A stretch of DNA of 16,045 bases from Clostridiales bacterium (lineage in GTDB: Bacteria; Bacillota; Clostridia; Clostridiales; Caloramatoraceae), in the NCBI GenBank assembly GCA_026416355.1, contig JAOAFH010000052.1, positions 1 through 16,045 of the forward strand, given 5' to 3'. Made by a program: the position numbers and the translations under genes. The first letter of the stretch is position 1, and every line of letters starts with the position of its first letter. The notes under the pieces are model-generated. The model did not search any database and was not told the DNA's origin. It saw only the letters and a program-made list of their open reading frames with translations. Below are positions 6,117 to 14,325 of this stretch, piece by piece.

Positions 6117-6141
6117 TAAAAAAAGCTTCATTAAGAAGCTT
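6117..6141 (-). terminator. Terminator of the SpoVB-like gene
   Basis: On the minus strand AAGCTTC/GAAGCTT (6141-6135 with 6129-6123), five-base loop, then a T run to 6118. It overlaps the stop codon and separates this gene from the small-peptide operon. Confidence 0.8.
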
Positions 6142-7612
6142 ATTTATCTGTAAATATAAAAATAATAAAATAAATCGCGTAGCTTATTATAATAAACAAT
6201 TGTATAGGTAGCATTTTTACAACAATTTTTCCTATGAAAAATACTATAAAAAATATTAATATAGGGGTAATGATGTTTTTAAATACATTAAATTTAAAGT
6301 TTCTTAGCGTTTGTCGTATATAAATTGTATTTAGTATTGCACCTATTAAAGCTGAAATAGCAAAATTAATTGCATATCCCATGATATTAATAGACGGAAT
6401 AGCCATAAATATATAAATAATAGTTATATCTATTAATGAAACAATAATTGAATTAATTAGAAGTTCAAATTGTTTTCCAAGTCCATTTAAAAAGGAAAAT
6501 GATATTACTTCATAATAAACTATTGGGATTCCAAAGGCTAAAGAGTAAATAATTGCTCCAATTGAGGAATCTTTGTATATCATATTTGCTATCTGATTAG
6601 ACCCATTAAGCAATATTGCCATTGTTGAAAAGGCGACAGCCATTGTGAATTTTATTGTTGTGTTTATTCTGTAATTTAATAGCTTAAAGTTTTTAAAGGC
6701 CATTCCTTCAGAAAGTGAAGGAATTAGAACTATACTAACTGATGAAAGTACAATTGCTGGGAAAAATACAATATTCATAGCCATTCCTTGAAGTTTTCCA
6801 AGTAGGGAGATTGATTCTTCATATGGAATTCCTGCTACACCTAGTCTTTTGGGTATTAATATAGCAATTATTGAACTAAATATAGTTGTTAATATGCCAT
6901 TTATAGCAAGAGGAATTGAAAGCTTTAATAAATTAAACAACAATTGAATACTATTATCAGAACTTCCTTGTGGAGGATTTTTAAGTCTAAATCTAATAAA
7001 ACATATGTATAACAGTATTAAACTTGACAGTTCACCAATTGACAATGAAATAAAAGCCGCAGCTGATTTTATGTTTATGTCGTAACCATAAAAAATTCTT
7101 ATTAATAAGTATATACTTAAAATACGTATCGCTTTTTCAACTACATCAATAAGTGCAGGTTCAATTACCTTTTGATATCCATAGAAAAATCCTTTAAAAA
7201 TTGATGAAATAGAAACTATAATAAGAGCAGGACAAAAACATAAAATGCTAAGTAAAGTACGTTCATCATTCAAAATATTATTGGATATAAATTTTGATAG
7301 TAGTATAAGCATTGATGTTATAAAAATTGACCAAATGATTTCAAAAATACAAGCGACTTTAATTGTTTTGTAGATTTCTTTTGTTTTACCAAGGGCCTTT
7401 TTTTCAGCAGCAATTTTTGATATTGAAACAGTTACCCCGCCACCTGTAAAAAATAAAAATAGAGTATAAAGTGGCGCTACCAACTGATAAAGACCAACAC
7501 CCCTAGCACCAATTTCACGAGATAAAATAACTGTAAATATAAATGCTAAAGCCCCTGTTAGTATGTTTGATATGGTAAGTAATAAAGTATTTATAAAGAA
7601 CTTAGAACGCAT
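6140..7612 (-). CDS. SpoVB-like flippase of the MOP (MATE/polysaccharide) superfamily
   Basis: A 490-residue integral membrane protein with about 13-14 hydrophobic segments throughout. The N-terminus (ILTGALAFIFTVILSREIGA, RGVGLYQLVAPLYTLFLFFT, GGVTVSISKIAAEKKALG) matches stage V sporulation protein B and its clostridial paralogues, which are thought to move lipid-linked precursors across the membrane during spore cortex or polysaccharide synthesis. The ATG at 7612 follows AGGAGTG by six bases. It is a single-gene unit: a terminator overlaps its stop and no partner lies upstream on the same strand. Clostridia often have several such paralogues, so a role in a different envelope glycan is possible and I give no symbol. 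Confidence 0.85.
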   Translation of the reverse strand: MRSKFFINTLLLTISNILTGALAFIFTVILSREIGARGVGLYQLVAPLYTLFLFFTGGGVTVSISKIAAEKKALGKTKEIYKTIKVACIFEIIWSIFITSMLILLSKFISNNILNDERTLLSILCFCPALIIVSISSIFKGFFYGYQKVIEPALIDVVEKAIRILSIYLLIRIFYGYDINIKSAAAFISLSIGELSSLILLYICFIRFRLKNPPQGSSDNSIQLLFNLLKLSIPLAINGILTTIFSSIIAILIPKRLGVAGIPYEESISLLGKLQGMAMNIVFFPAIVLSSVSIVLIPSLSEGMAFKNFKLLNYRINTTIKFTMAVAFSTMAILLNGSNQIANMIYKDSSIGAIIYSLAFGIPIVYYEVISFSFLNGLGKQFELLINSIIVSLIDITIIYIFMAIPSINIMGYAINFAISALIGAILNTIYIRQTLRNFKFNVFKNIITPILIFFIVFFIGKIVVKMLPIQLFIIISYAIYFIIFIFTDK

Positions 7613-7675
7613 ACAACACTCCTAATTACTTATTTACATATAATAATATGGTTGTATGCGTAAAAATATGAAAAG

Positions 7676-7707
7676 CAAATGCCACCTAATTTTTTAGGTG
7701 GCATTTG
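7676..7707 (-). terminator. Long perfect hairpin, terminator of the aminopeptidase gene
   Basis: Fourteen perfect pairs (CAAATGCCACCTAA with TTAGGTGGCATTTG, 7676-7689 and 7694-7707) with a TTTT loop; on the minus strand it is followed by CTTTTCATATTTTT. The first U run is short but the stem is strong. Confidence 0.78.
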
Positions 7708-7718
7708 TACCGAATTTA

Positions 7719-8834
7719 TTATTTTAGATTTTCTGGATTTAATCCTTCTAATTCAGGAAGAACAAATCTTCCATCTTTTCTTATTAGAACATCATCAAAG
7801 TAGATTTCTCCACCGCCGTATTCAGGAGTTTGGATGTAAACTAAATCCCAGTGAATTGCTGATTTATTTCCATTGAAGGCATCATCGTATGAGCTACCTG
7901 GTGTAAAGTGGATTGAACCAACAATCTTTTCATCAAATAGTGTATCCTTCATTGGTTTTACTATATATGGATTTACACCTATTGCAAATTCACCAACGTA
8001 TCTAGCACCTTCGTCTGTATCGAATACTTTGTTTATTCTTTCTGTATCATTTGCAGTAGCATTTACTATCTTTCCGTCTTTAAACTCTAGTCTAATGTTT
8101 TCGTAAGTAAATCCTTGGTATTCTGCTGGAGTGTTATATGTAATATATCCGTTAACAGAATCTTTAACAGGAGCAGTATAAACTTCTCCATCTGGGATGT
8201 TCATCTTACCATCGCACTTAACAGCAGGAATATCCTTAATTGAGAATGTTAGGTCTGTTCCTTTTCCTACTATTCTTACTTTGTCAGTTTTGTTCATAAG
8301 TTCAACTAGTGGATCCATAGCCTTTGACATTTTTGAATAATCAAGATTACATACATTGAAGTAGAAGTCTTCAAAAGCTTCTGTACTTGTATTTGCTAGT
8401 TGAGCCATTGATGGTGATGGATATCTAAGTACAACCCATTTTGTTTTTGGAACTCTTATCTTTCCGTGTACTTCCTTCCAGAAATATTTGAAGTATAAAT
8501 CCATTCTTTCTGAAGGAACATCTGAAAGTTCTGATGAGTTATCTCCAGAACGAATACCTATGTATGCATCCATGTCGCTCATTCTAGCAGCTTCATATTT
8601 AGCCATCATTTGCATTTGTTCTTCAGTTGCTCCCATTAAAAGGGCTCTATCAACTGACTTGTTTTTAATTGTTACAAATGGGATAGCTCCTACTTTGTAA
8701 GCTTCTTTTACTAGTTCTTTTACAAGTGGAAGCTCAAGTCCAATTGTTTCGATTAGAACTTTTTCACCTTCTTTTAATCTACATGAGTAGTTAATTAAGT
8801 TGTGGGCTAATGTTGTTATTCTTGGATCAACCAT
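7719..8834 (-). CDS. M29 family metallo-aminopeptidase
   Basis: A 371-residue cytoplasmic aminopeptidase of the thermophilic aminopeptidase/AmpS family, which removes N-terminal residues using two metal ions. The expected ligands are present with family spacing: E217 (IPDGEVYTAP), E282 (VGEFAIGVNP), H309 and Y316 (IHFTPGSSY), H328 and D330 (AIHWD). The N-terminal half (residues 1-190) has the usual KEGEKVLIE and KVGAIPFV segments. The ATG at 8834 has GGGGGT about seven bases upstream and a good promoter behind it. The third-base usage is less AT-rich than in neighbours, as expected for a well-expressed gene. Single-gene unit. Confidence 0.92.
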   Translation of the reverse strand: MVDPRITTLAHNLINYSCRLKEGEKVLIETIGLELPLVKELVKEAYKVGAIPFVTIKNKSVDRALLMGATEEQMQMMAKYEAARMSDMDAYIGIRSGDNSSELSDVPSERMDLYFKYFWKEVHGKIRVPKTKWVVLRYPSPSMAQLANTSTEAFEDFYFNVCNLDYSKMSKAMDPLVELMNKTDKVRIVGKGTDLTFSIKDIPAVKCDGKMNIPDGEVYTAPVKDSVNGYITYNTPAEYQGFTYENIRLEFKDGKIVNATANDTERINKVFDTDEGARYVGEFAIGVNPYIVKPMKDTLFDEKIVGSIHFTPGSSYDDAFNGNKSAIHWDLVYIQTPEYGGGEIYFDDVLIRKDGRFVLPELEGLNPENLK

Positions 8835-8870
8835 TTTAGTTACCCCCTGTCTTTTACTTTTTGCAAATAT

Positions 8871-8899
8871 ATTATAACATGAAATCTGAAATTTTACAA
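8871..8899 (-). promoter_or_regulatory. Promoter of the M29 aminopeptidase gene
   Basis: Minus strand TTGTAA (8899-8894), 17-base spacer, perfect TATAAT (8876-8871). A perfect TTGACA also sits at 8911-8906 but has no matching -10. Confidence 0.75.
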
Positions 8900-8976
8900 A
8901 AATATTGTCAAAAAAACTGAAGGAAAAATTTCAAATATGTCTTTAATAAAATTAATATTTTGTTCATAAAAAACTA

Positions 8977-9005
8977 TTTACAATATGTCGAATTTTAGCT
9001 AAAAT
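8977..9005 (+). promoter_or_regulatory. Promoter of the 9.0-kb leader or small RNA
   Basis: TTTACA at 8977-8982, 17-base spacer, TAAAAT at 9000-9005. The 8835-9138 gap between divergent genes holds this promoter, the aminopeptidase promoter and the transcript below. Confidence 0.65.
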
Positions 9006-9011
9006 AATAAA

Positions 9012-9092
9012 AGTGTGTTAGATAACGTAAGGTCTTAACATAAAAATTTAAAAGCTCCACCAACCTAAATGCCTTTATAAGGCATTTTTTTT
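9012..9092 (+). ncRNA. Putative ~80-nt small RNA or attenuated leader upstream of the beta-propeller gene
   Basis: Transcription from the 9000-9005 box would begin near 9012 and meet a strong terminator within 80 bases, before the gene at 9139. The interval has no reading frame. GTTAGA (9017-9022) can pair with TCTTAAC (9033-9039) with one bulged T, and an unpaired AGCTCCACCAACC strip precedes the terminator. No riboswitch class recognised. It is either a free sRNA or a leader whose read-through feeds the downstream gene, since I see no good second promoter after the terminator. Confidence 0.4.
9067..9092 (+). terminator. Terminator 47 bases upstream of the beta-propeller start codon
   Basis: AAATGCCTT/AAGGCATTT (9067-9075 with 9079-9087), three-base loop, T run to 9092. 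Confidence 0.85.
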
Positions 9093-9138
9093 ATTTGTCC
9101 ACATATAATTATTGTGAATAAATAATAGGAGGATAAAT

Positions 9139-10542
9139 ATGAAAAAAAACAAATTGTTGTTTTTATTAGTATTTATTATTTTAGTGGGGCTCTTGTGGAT
9201 TAATTTTTTTAAAAATAATAGACAAGATAAACTGTTTTTAACAGAAGAAGTAGAGTTATTAGATGGATATACATTTAAAAAGGAAGTACAAGATCTAAAT
9301 GAATCTACAGCTTTTACTGTTGATTCAGAGGGGAATATTTATATAGCTGAAACGATTTCAGGTGAAGTTGTTATAAATAAATACTTGAAAAATGGCAAGA
9401 ATGAAATTGTTGCAAAAGGATTTAATTATCCAATAACTTCTATGTTAATTTATAAAGATAGTTTGATAGTTTCGCATAAGGGAAAAATTACAAAAATATC
9501 TTCTAAGGGCAGAGAAGATTTAATAACTGGATTGCCAAGTTTTGGAGATTACTCTAATAATGGAATACAAATAGGTTATGATGGCCATTTATATATATGT
9601 CAAGGTTCTGCTACAAATTCTGGAGTGGTTGGACTTGACAACTTTGAAAATGGATGGTTAAAGGACAATCCTTATTTCCATGACTATTATCCTGTTGATG
9701 TTGTGCTATCAGGAATAAACTTTAAATCATCAAATCCTCTAACAGAGGATAAAAATGATAGGGCTACAACAGGAGCTTTTATGCCATTTAATATGGAATC
9801 TTCTAAAGAGACAATAGTAAAGGGTAAAACACCAGGTAATGCAAGTATATATAGAACTTATATAGGTTCTGGAAAATTAGAGTTATTTGCTTATGGAATA
9901 AGAAATCCAATAAACATGGTATTTACACATGACAATAAAGTATATGTAGCAGTTCAAGGTATGGAAAACAGAGGGCAAAGACCAATTGCCAATGGTAGTG
10001 ATTATATTTATGAAATTAAGAAGGGAGATTGGCTAGGTTGGCCCGATTATGAGGGAGGAGAACCTGTAACATTAAAAAAATTTAAGCCTAAAAATGCAAG
10101 TCAGCCTCAATTTATAACACAAATGCATCCTACAACAACCCCAGTAAAACCACTTGTAGCTTTTGCTGAAAGTGGAAGAATAGGTGCAATGGATATTTCA
10201 AGGCAAAATGCATTTGGTTATGTAGGAAATTTATTTATTCCTTTGAAGCAAACTGAAAACAATGAGGCAAAAATAGTTATGTATGACATTAAAGGAAATG
10301 TAGCAAGTGATTTTATTAAAAATAAGTCTAAAAATATTTTAAAAGAACCTGTTCAATGTAGCTTTTCAAATGACGGTAAATTATATATTCTAGATAAGGG
10401 CAGTAGAAGTTTATATTGTGTAGAAAAGGTTGAAGAGAGTAATCCTATAACAAATAAGATTTATATTCCTGTTGAATATTTAATTGGAACGTTAGTGATA
10501 TCTTTAATTGTCATTTTAGTCATTCAATTTAGAAAAAGATAA
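9139..10542 (+). CDS. Membrane-anchored PQQ/sorbosone-dehydrogenase-like beta-propeller protein
   Basis: A 467-residue protein with a hydrophobic helix at each end (residues ~6-24 and ~446-463, the latter followed by RKR) and a long polar domain between, so the domain should face outside with both ends inside. The domain resembles the soluble glucose/sorbosone dehydrogenase beta-propeller: strand repeats such as FTVDSEGNIYIAET and NDGKLYILDKG, the AYGIRNPINMVF motif at 251-262, and GSDYIYEIKKGDWLGWPDYE at 286-305, corresponding to the family's RNPxG and NYGWP motifs. Whether it binds PQQ is doubtful: clostridia rarely make it, and the usual catalytic His could not be placed. A substrate-binding or sugar-oxidising role is possible. 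ATG 9139 follows AGGAGG by six bases. Confidence 0.8.
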   Translation: MKKNKLLFLLVFIILVGLLWINFFKNNRQDKLFLTEEVELLDGYTFKKEVQDLNESTAFTVDSEGNIYIAETISGEVVINKYLKNGKNEIVAKGFNYPITSMLIYKDSLIVSHKGKITKISSKGREDLITGLPSFGDYSNNGIQIGYDGHLYICQGSATNSGVVGLDNFENGWLKDNPYFHDYYPVDVVLSGINFKSSNPLTEDKNDRATTGAFMPFNMESSKETIVKGKTPGNASIYRTYIGSGKLELFAYGIRNPINMVFTHDNKVYVAVQGMENRGQRPIANGSDYIYEIKKGDWLGWPDYEGGEPVTLKKFKPKNASQPQFITQMHPTTTPVKPLVAFAESGRIGAMDISRQNAFGYVGNLFIPLKQTENNEAKIVMYDIKGNVASDFIKNKSKNILKEPVQCSFSNDGKLYILDKGSRSLYCVEKVEESNPITNKIYIPVEYLIGTLVISLIVILVIQFRKR

Positions 10543-10609
10543 AAATATAGTGGATAATGTCGACAAAAAGGATTAAAATAATATTAAAAAATACACAAGG
10601 ATGATGATT

Positions 10610-11335
10610 ATGGATGTAATTGAAAAATCCTATTCCACTATATTTAAGGGTATGCTAAAGGCAGTTAATCCAATTAAAAAGAAGATAATTAAAACAGAAT
10701 GTGAAGTGCATAAGTTTATAAACAATCAGGCGTTAGTAATATTAAAAAATGATGGACATGACTATGCATTTAAAGAACTAGGTGCCTATATTGACAAAAT
10801 CAATGAAGGAGTTGTGTGGGCAGATCAAGACTTTAAAAGTAGTAATCATTTTTATAACCCTGATAAAGAAAAGGGTTTATATGGATGTAGTAATGCTTAT
10901 AAAGAGAGTTCATACTACTATGCTTTAGCATTAACTGAGTATAAAAAAGGTAACTTAGAAAATGCATATTTTTATTTAGGAGCGTCATGTCATTTAATTC
11001 AAGATATGACTGTCCCACAACATGTAAATGTCAAACTTCTAGATAGCCATCGAAAATTTGAACAATGGATAATAAAGGCACATAGACATCAAGATAGTTT
11101 TAGAGCATATGACTCTGGTATATATATGAGTTCTATTAAAAATTATATTGATTTCAATGCAAAATCAGCAATCAAAACATACAATAAGTATCAACATGAG
11201 CAAAATGAAAATTTAAGATATCATAAAATTACATCAGTTATTTTAAAGTTGGCTCAAAGAACAACTGCTGGTGTGATGCTTAAGTTCATACATGACATAA
11301 GAAAAATAGACAACAGTAACATTAAGGAGTGGTAA
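10610..11335 (+). CDS. Zinc-dependent phospholipase C-like protein without a signal peptide
   Basis: A 241-residue, mostly helical protein of the phospholipase C/S1-P1 nuclease fold. The trinuclear zinc ligands of Bacillus cereus PLC can be mapped with matching spacing: H34 (VHKFINNQAL), D74 or D72 (VWADQDF), H80 (NHFYNP), H128 and D132 with H138 (GASCHLIQDMTVPQHVN), H147 and E151 (HRKFEQW). The usual N-terminal Trp ligand, made by secretion and processing, is missing; there is no signal peptide and ~33 residues precede H34. It therefore looks cytoplasmic. ATGs at 10601, 10604 and 10610 are in frame; the AAGGATGAT site is correctly spaced only for 10610. It sits two bases before the flavin reductase start, so the two are coupled. 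Confidence 0.8.
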   Translation: MDVIEKSYSTIFKGMLKAVNPIKKKIIKTECEVHKFINNQALVILKNDGHDYAFKELGAYIDKINEGVVWADQDFKSSNHFYNPDKEKGLYGCSNAYKESSYYYALALTEYKKGNLENAYFYLGASCHLIQDMTVPQHVNVKLLDSHRKFEQWIIKAHRHQDSFRAYDSGIYMSSIKNYIDFNAKSAIKTYNKYQHEQNENLRYHKITSVILKLAQRTTAGVMLKFIHDIRKIDNSNIKEW

Positions 11336-11337
11336 TA

Positions 11338-11922
11338 TTGGCTAAAATTACATGGAAACCTGGAACAATGCTTTATCCTGTTCCGGCAGTTATGGTATCT
11401 TGTAGATATGAGGATATCGATAACATAATAACTATCGCATGGGCGGGGACTGTATGTACTAATCCTCCAATGGTTTCAATTTCTATAAGACCTGAGCGCT
11501 ATTCATATGAATTAATTAAAAAGTCAGGAGAATTTGTTATAAACTTGCCTGGTAAGGATTTGGCATTTGCAACAGACTATTGTGGAGTAAAATCTGGAAG
11601 GGATATAGATAAATTTCAAATATTAAATTTAACTAAGGAAAAGGCTTCGGTTGTAAATGTTCCAATTATTAAAGAAGCCCCAGTTGCCATTGAATGTAAA
11701 GTTAAAGATATTATTAGTTTAGGAAGCCATGACATGTTTATTGCTGAGGTAGTTGCAGTAAATGTAGATGAAAATTTATTAGATGAAAGTGGAAAATTAC
11801 ATTTAGATAAAGCAGAGCTTATTTGTTATAACCATGGACAATACTGTGTTGCAAAAGATAGTTTAGGTAAGTTTGGTTTTTCAGTTGAAAAGAAAAAGAA
11901 AAAGAATAGTAAACATAAATAA
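11338..11922 (+). CDS. Flavin reductase-like (flavoredoxin type) FMN-binding protein
   Basis: A 194-residue split-barrel flavoprotein. The N-terminus AKITWKPGTMLYPVPAVMVS and the TIAWAGTVCTNPPMVSISIR segment (32-51) are typical of flavin reductase-like/flavoredoxin proteins, which bind FMN and pass electrons from NAD(P)H or ferredoxin. ERYSYELIKKSGEFVINLP follows as expected. I start it at TTG 11338, eight bases after AAGGAG; the in-frame GTG at 11329 overlaps that site and would add three residues not usual in the family. The tail is unusually lysine-rich (EKKKKKNSKHK). The upstream phospholipase-like gene ends two bases before it, so they form a two-gene operon closed by the terminator at 11920. 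Confidence 0.87.
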   Translation: MAKITWKPGTMLYPVPAVMVSCRYEDIDNIITIAWAGTVCTNPPMVSISIRPERYSYELIKKSGEFVINLPGKDLAFATDYCGVKSGRDIDKFQILNLTKEKASVVNVPIIKEAPVAIECKVKDIISLGSHDMFIAEVVAVNVDENLLDESGKLHLDKAELICYNHGQYCVAKDSLGKFGFSVEKKKKKNSKHK

Positions 11923-11951
11923 TTCCTGAGAAAGCAGGAATTATTTTTTTT
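11920..11951 (+). terminator. Terminator after the flavin reductase-like gene
   Basis: TAATTCCTG/CAGGAATTA (11920-11928 with 11935-11943), six-base loop, eight T. The stop codon forms part of the stem. Confidence 0.9.
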
Positions 11952-11991
11952 ATAAAGAATTCTATATGTAATAAATGGTTGTTGGGGTGAG

Positions 11992-12600
11992 ATGATGCAA
12001 AATACTTATTTGAATTTGAAGGGAATAATGTTTAATGGGAATATATTAGATATTTGCAATAAAGGGAATAGTATTATTAATGAAATTGTTAGTGAACAAA
12101 ATGAAAACATAGAAAAAAATATGCTAAATTTAGAAGACTTTCAAAAAACTAATGAAATATATGATGTATGCATTTTCTTTTTTACAATAAGCAATAATAT
12201 GACAAAATTAAGACTTAATAATATAATTAAAAAAATTAAAAGTAATTTTACTAAAGGCACTAATATATACATTTGGGATATTGCAGCACCTAAAAAAACA
12301 ATATATAAAGAATATAAAATTAGTGTAGATACAGACTATGGTTTAAGATTACAGCACATTAAGGTCTTTTTTAACCCTTTTAGAATTAGTTTTCTTGACA
12401 TTTTAAAGGTTTTAGAAAATAATAATTTTAAAATACATAGTAGCATATTGAACTCTAATTTAATGTATATCCAAGCAGAATATAATGGGGAGGAAGAAAT
12501 AAATAAATATGAAAGTAATATTAGCAGCTTTAAACGCAAAATACGTTCATTCAAATTTAGCAATAAGATATTTAAAAAGAGAACTAGAAGAAGAGTATGA
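11992..12600 (+). CDS. Degenerate class I methyltransferase-like protein
   Basis: A 202-residue hypothetical protein. NGNILDICNKGNSIINEIVS near residues 15-34 looks like a weak SAM-binding motif I, and YDVCIFFFTISNN ... NIIKKIKSNFTKGTNIYIWDIAAP near 57-100 has the order of methyltransferase motifs IV-VI, but the acidic and glycine residues are poorly kept, so activity is uncertain. The start lies after GGGGTGAG; the second ATG at 11995 has the more usual spacing. The last 92 bases overlap the radical SAM gene in another frame and encode a basic, low-complexity tail (FKRKIRSFKFSNKIFKKRTR), which suggests the original stop was lost or the frame shifted near 12500. It is probably co-expressed with the radical SAM gene. 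Confidence 0.55.
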   Translation: MMQNTYLNLKGIMFNGNILDICNKGNSIINEIVSEQNENIEKNMLNLEDFQKTNEIYDVCIFFFTISNNMTKLRLNNIIKKIKSNFTKGTNIYIWDIAAPKKTIYKEYKISVDTDYGLRLQHIKVFFNPFRISFLDILKVLENNNFKIHSSILNSNLMYIQAEYNGEEEINKYESNISSFKRKIRSFKFSNKIFKKRTRRRV

Positions 12601-14200
12601 TGTTGAATTATATGAGTCCTCTATAAACGATGATGTTTTAAAAATCGCATTAGATATTTTAAGCAAAGAACCAGATATTGTAGCTTTTTCTTGTTATATT
12701 TGGAACATTGAAAATACATATAAAATAGTAAATGCAATTAAAAATGCCAATAGCGATATAAAAATAATACTAGGTGGACCTGAGGTTTCATTTGATGCAG
12801 CAGAAATATTAATGAAAAATAAATCAATTGATTTCATAATTAAAGGTGAGGGGGAGAAGGTTATAAAACCCCTTATTTTTGCTATTGAAAAAAATGATTT
12901 AGAAGGTTTAATTGATTTAAAAGGCATTGTATTTAAATACAATGATAAAATATTTGATACTGGCTTTTCGGAAACAATATTAGATTTAGATGAAATAAAA
13001 TTCCCTTATGAAAAAGATATACCAGATAAAATTATTTATTATGAAGCTTCAAGAGGCTGTCCATATAGATGTAGTTACTGTATGTCATCAATAGATAAAA
13101 AATTGAGATTTAGAAGTATTGATTTAATAAAAAGGGAACTAAAACATTTAATAGATAATAATGTTAAGTTAGTTAAATTTGTTGATAGAACATTTAATGC
13201 AAATAAAAAATTTGCAAGGGAAATTTGGCAATATCTAATTGACTTAAATCCAGATACTTGTTTTCATTTTGAAATAGCTGCAGATATATTAGAGGAAGAG
13301 GATTTAAATATTTTATCAAAGGCAAAGAAGGGACTATTCCAGTTTGAAATAGGTGTTCAAAGTACCAATAAAGAGGTGCTAAAAAATATAAATAGGGTAA
13401 TGAATTTTGAAAAGGTTTCACAAAATGTTTCAAAAATAAAGGAATTTAGTAATATACATTGCCATTTAGATTTAATTATTGGGTTACCTGGAGAGGACCT
13501 AGATTCTTTTAAAAAATCATTTAATGATGTAATGAGTATAAGACCAGATGAATTACAGTTGGGTTTTTTAAAGGTTTTAAAAGGAGCACCAATTTCTTAT
13601 CAAAAAGAAGAATATGGAATTTTTCATACTGATTTTCCTCCATATCATGTATTGAAAACTAAAAATATTAGTTTATTACAATTACAGTGGGTAATGAGAT
13701 TTGAACAAGTTTTTGATAGTTATTATAATAGTCATATATTTGAAAGAACCATGCATTATATACTGCAAAATGTGAATAATTGTTATGATTTCTTTCAAAA
13801 CTTAACTACGTATTTAGAAAAAACGGAATATTTTGTAAGGAACATAGGTTTGGTAGAGAGATTTAAATTTTTATATGAATTTTTAAATATGAGTTATGAA
13901 ACAAAAATTATAAAAGACTTGCTTATTTACGACTATTTAATTACTACTAAGAAGTCAAATATTCCAGATTTTTTAAAGAAAGATATTGATATCAGAATTG
14001 AAAGAATATTTGAAAAAAATAAAGAAAAAATAATGAAAAAATTAAATTTAGAGAGTTTGAAAGGGTTATTTGCGATTCCTATGGGATTGTCAATTTGTAA
14101 ACTAAATGATAAATTTGATATCATATTAAAAGAATGTATAGTAATTTTTGATTTAAAAAATCAAAAATACTACATACTAAATCAAGAGGAATTAAACTAA
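12509..14200 (+). CDS. B12-binding-domain radical SAM protein with DUF4080-type C-terminus
   Basis: A 563-residue radical SAM enzyme. Residues 1-~130 form a cobalamin-binding-like Rossmann domain (VILAALNAKYVHSNLAIRYL, PDIVAFSCYIWN, IKIILGGPEVSFDA, IIKGEGE); no DxHxxG motif is visible, so any cobalamin would be bound base-on. The 4Fe4S motif CPYRCSYC is at 184-191 (C184, C188, C191), followed by FEIGVQSTN and DLIIGLPGED, typical of the radical SAM core. The C-terminal ~200 residues resemble DUF4080. The reaction is unknown; relatives are methyltransferases or ring-modifying enzymes. The ATG at 12509 gives the conserved N-terminus, but the ribosome site (GGAGG, 12489-12493) is about 15 bases away, further than usual, and lies inside the upstream gene. 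Confidence 0.88.
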   Translation: MKVILAALNAKYVHSNLAIRYLKRELEEEYDVELYESSINDDVLKIALDILSKEPDIVAFSCYIWNIENTYKIVNAIKNANSDIKIILGGPEVSFDAAEILMKNKSIDFIIKGEGEKVIKPLIFAIEKNDLEGLIDLKGIVFKYNDKIFDTGFSETILDLDEIKFPYEKDIPDKIIYYEASRGCPYRCSYCMSSIDKKLRFRSIDLIKRELKHLIDNNVKLVKFVDRTFNANKKFAREIWQYLIDLNPDTCFHFEIAADILEEEDLNILSKAKKGLFQFEIGVQSTNKEVLKNINRVMNFEKVSQNVSKIKEFSNIHCHLDLIIGLPGEDLDSFKKSFNDVMSIRPDELQLGFLKVLKGAPISYQKEEYGIFHTDFPPYHVLKTKNISLLQLQWVMRFEQVFDSYYNSHIFERTMHYILQNVNNCYDFFQNLTTYLEKTEYFVRNIGLVERFKFLYEFLNMSYETKIIKDLLIYDYLITTKKSNIPDFLKKDIDIRIERIFEKNKEKIMKKLNLESLKGLFAIPMGLSICKLNDKFDIILKECIVIFDLKNQKYYILNQEELN

Positions 14201-14279
14201 AAAACATCTGAAATTGTCTGAAAGGCATAAAAAAATGCAATTCGACAAAAAATGACTTTTATTTTTTGAAAAACTCTTG

Positions 14280-14285
14280 TATAAT
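14280..14285 (+). promoter_or_regulatory. Probable -10 box of the V-type ATPase operon
   Basis: Perfect TATAAT, 40 bases before the TTG start. The matching -35 position (14257-14262, TTTTAT) is poor, so the promoter may need help or be weak. Confidence 0.5.
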
Positions 14286-14325
14286 TAAATCAAAATTTTA
14301 AAAAAATTATAAAGGTGGTGATACT

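Noticed and set aside
7719..8834. Several plus-strand frames of 60-77 codons inside the aminopeptidase gene
   Set aside because: They mirror the codon structure of a well-supported M29 gene on the other strand and have no ribosome sites.
9051..9064. GCTCCACCA resembles the 3' end of tmRNA, suggesting an integration scar
   Set aside because: No T-loop (GTTCGA), acceptor partner or island lies nearby, so nine matching bases are best taken as chance.
10549..10559. DnaA-box-like GTGGATAA, with TTGTCCACA at 9095-9103
   Set aside because: Only two imperfect sites over a kilobase apart, and no replication genes or cluster of boxes.
14213..14250. Possible stem-loop (TTGTC/GACAA with inner GCAT/ATGC) after the radical SAM gene as a terminator
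   Set aside because: The pairing is broken by two large internal loops and is followed by A-rich rather than T-rich sequence.
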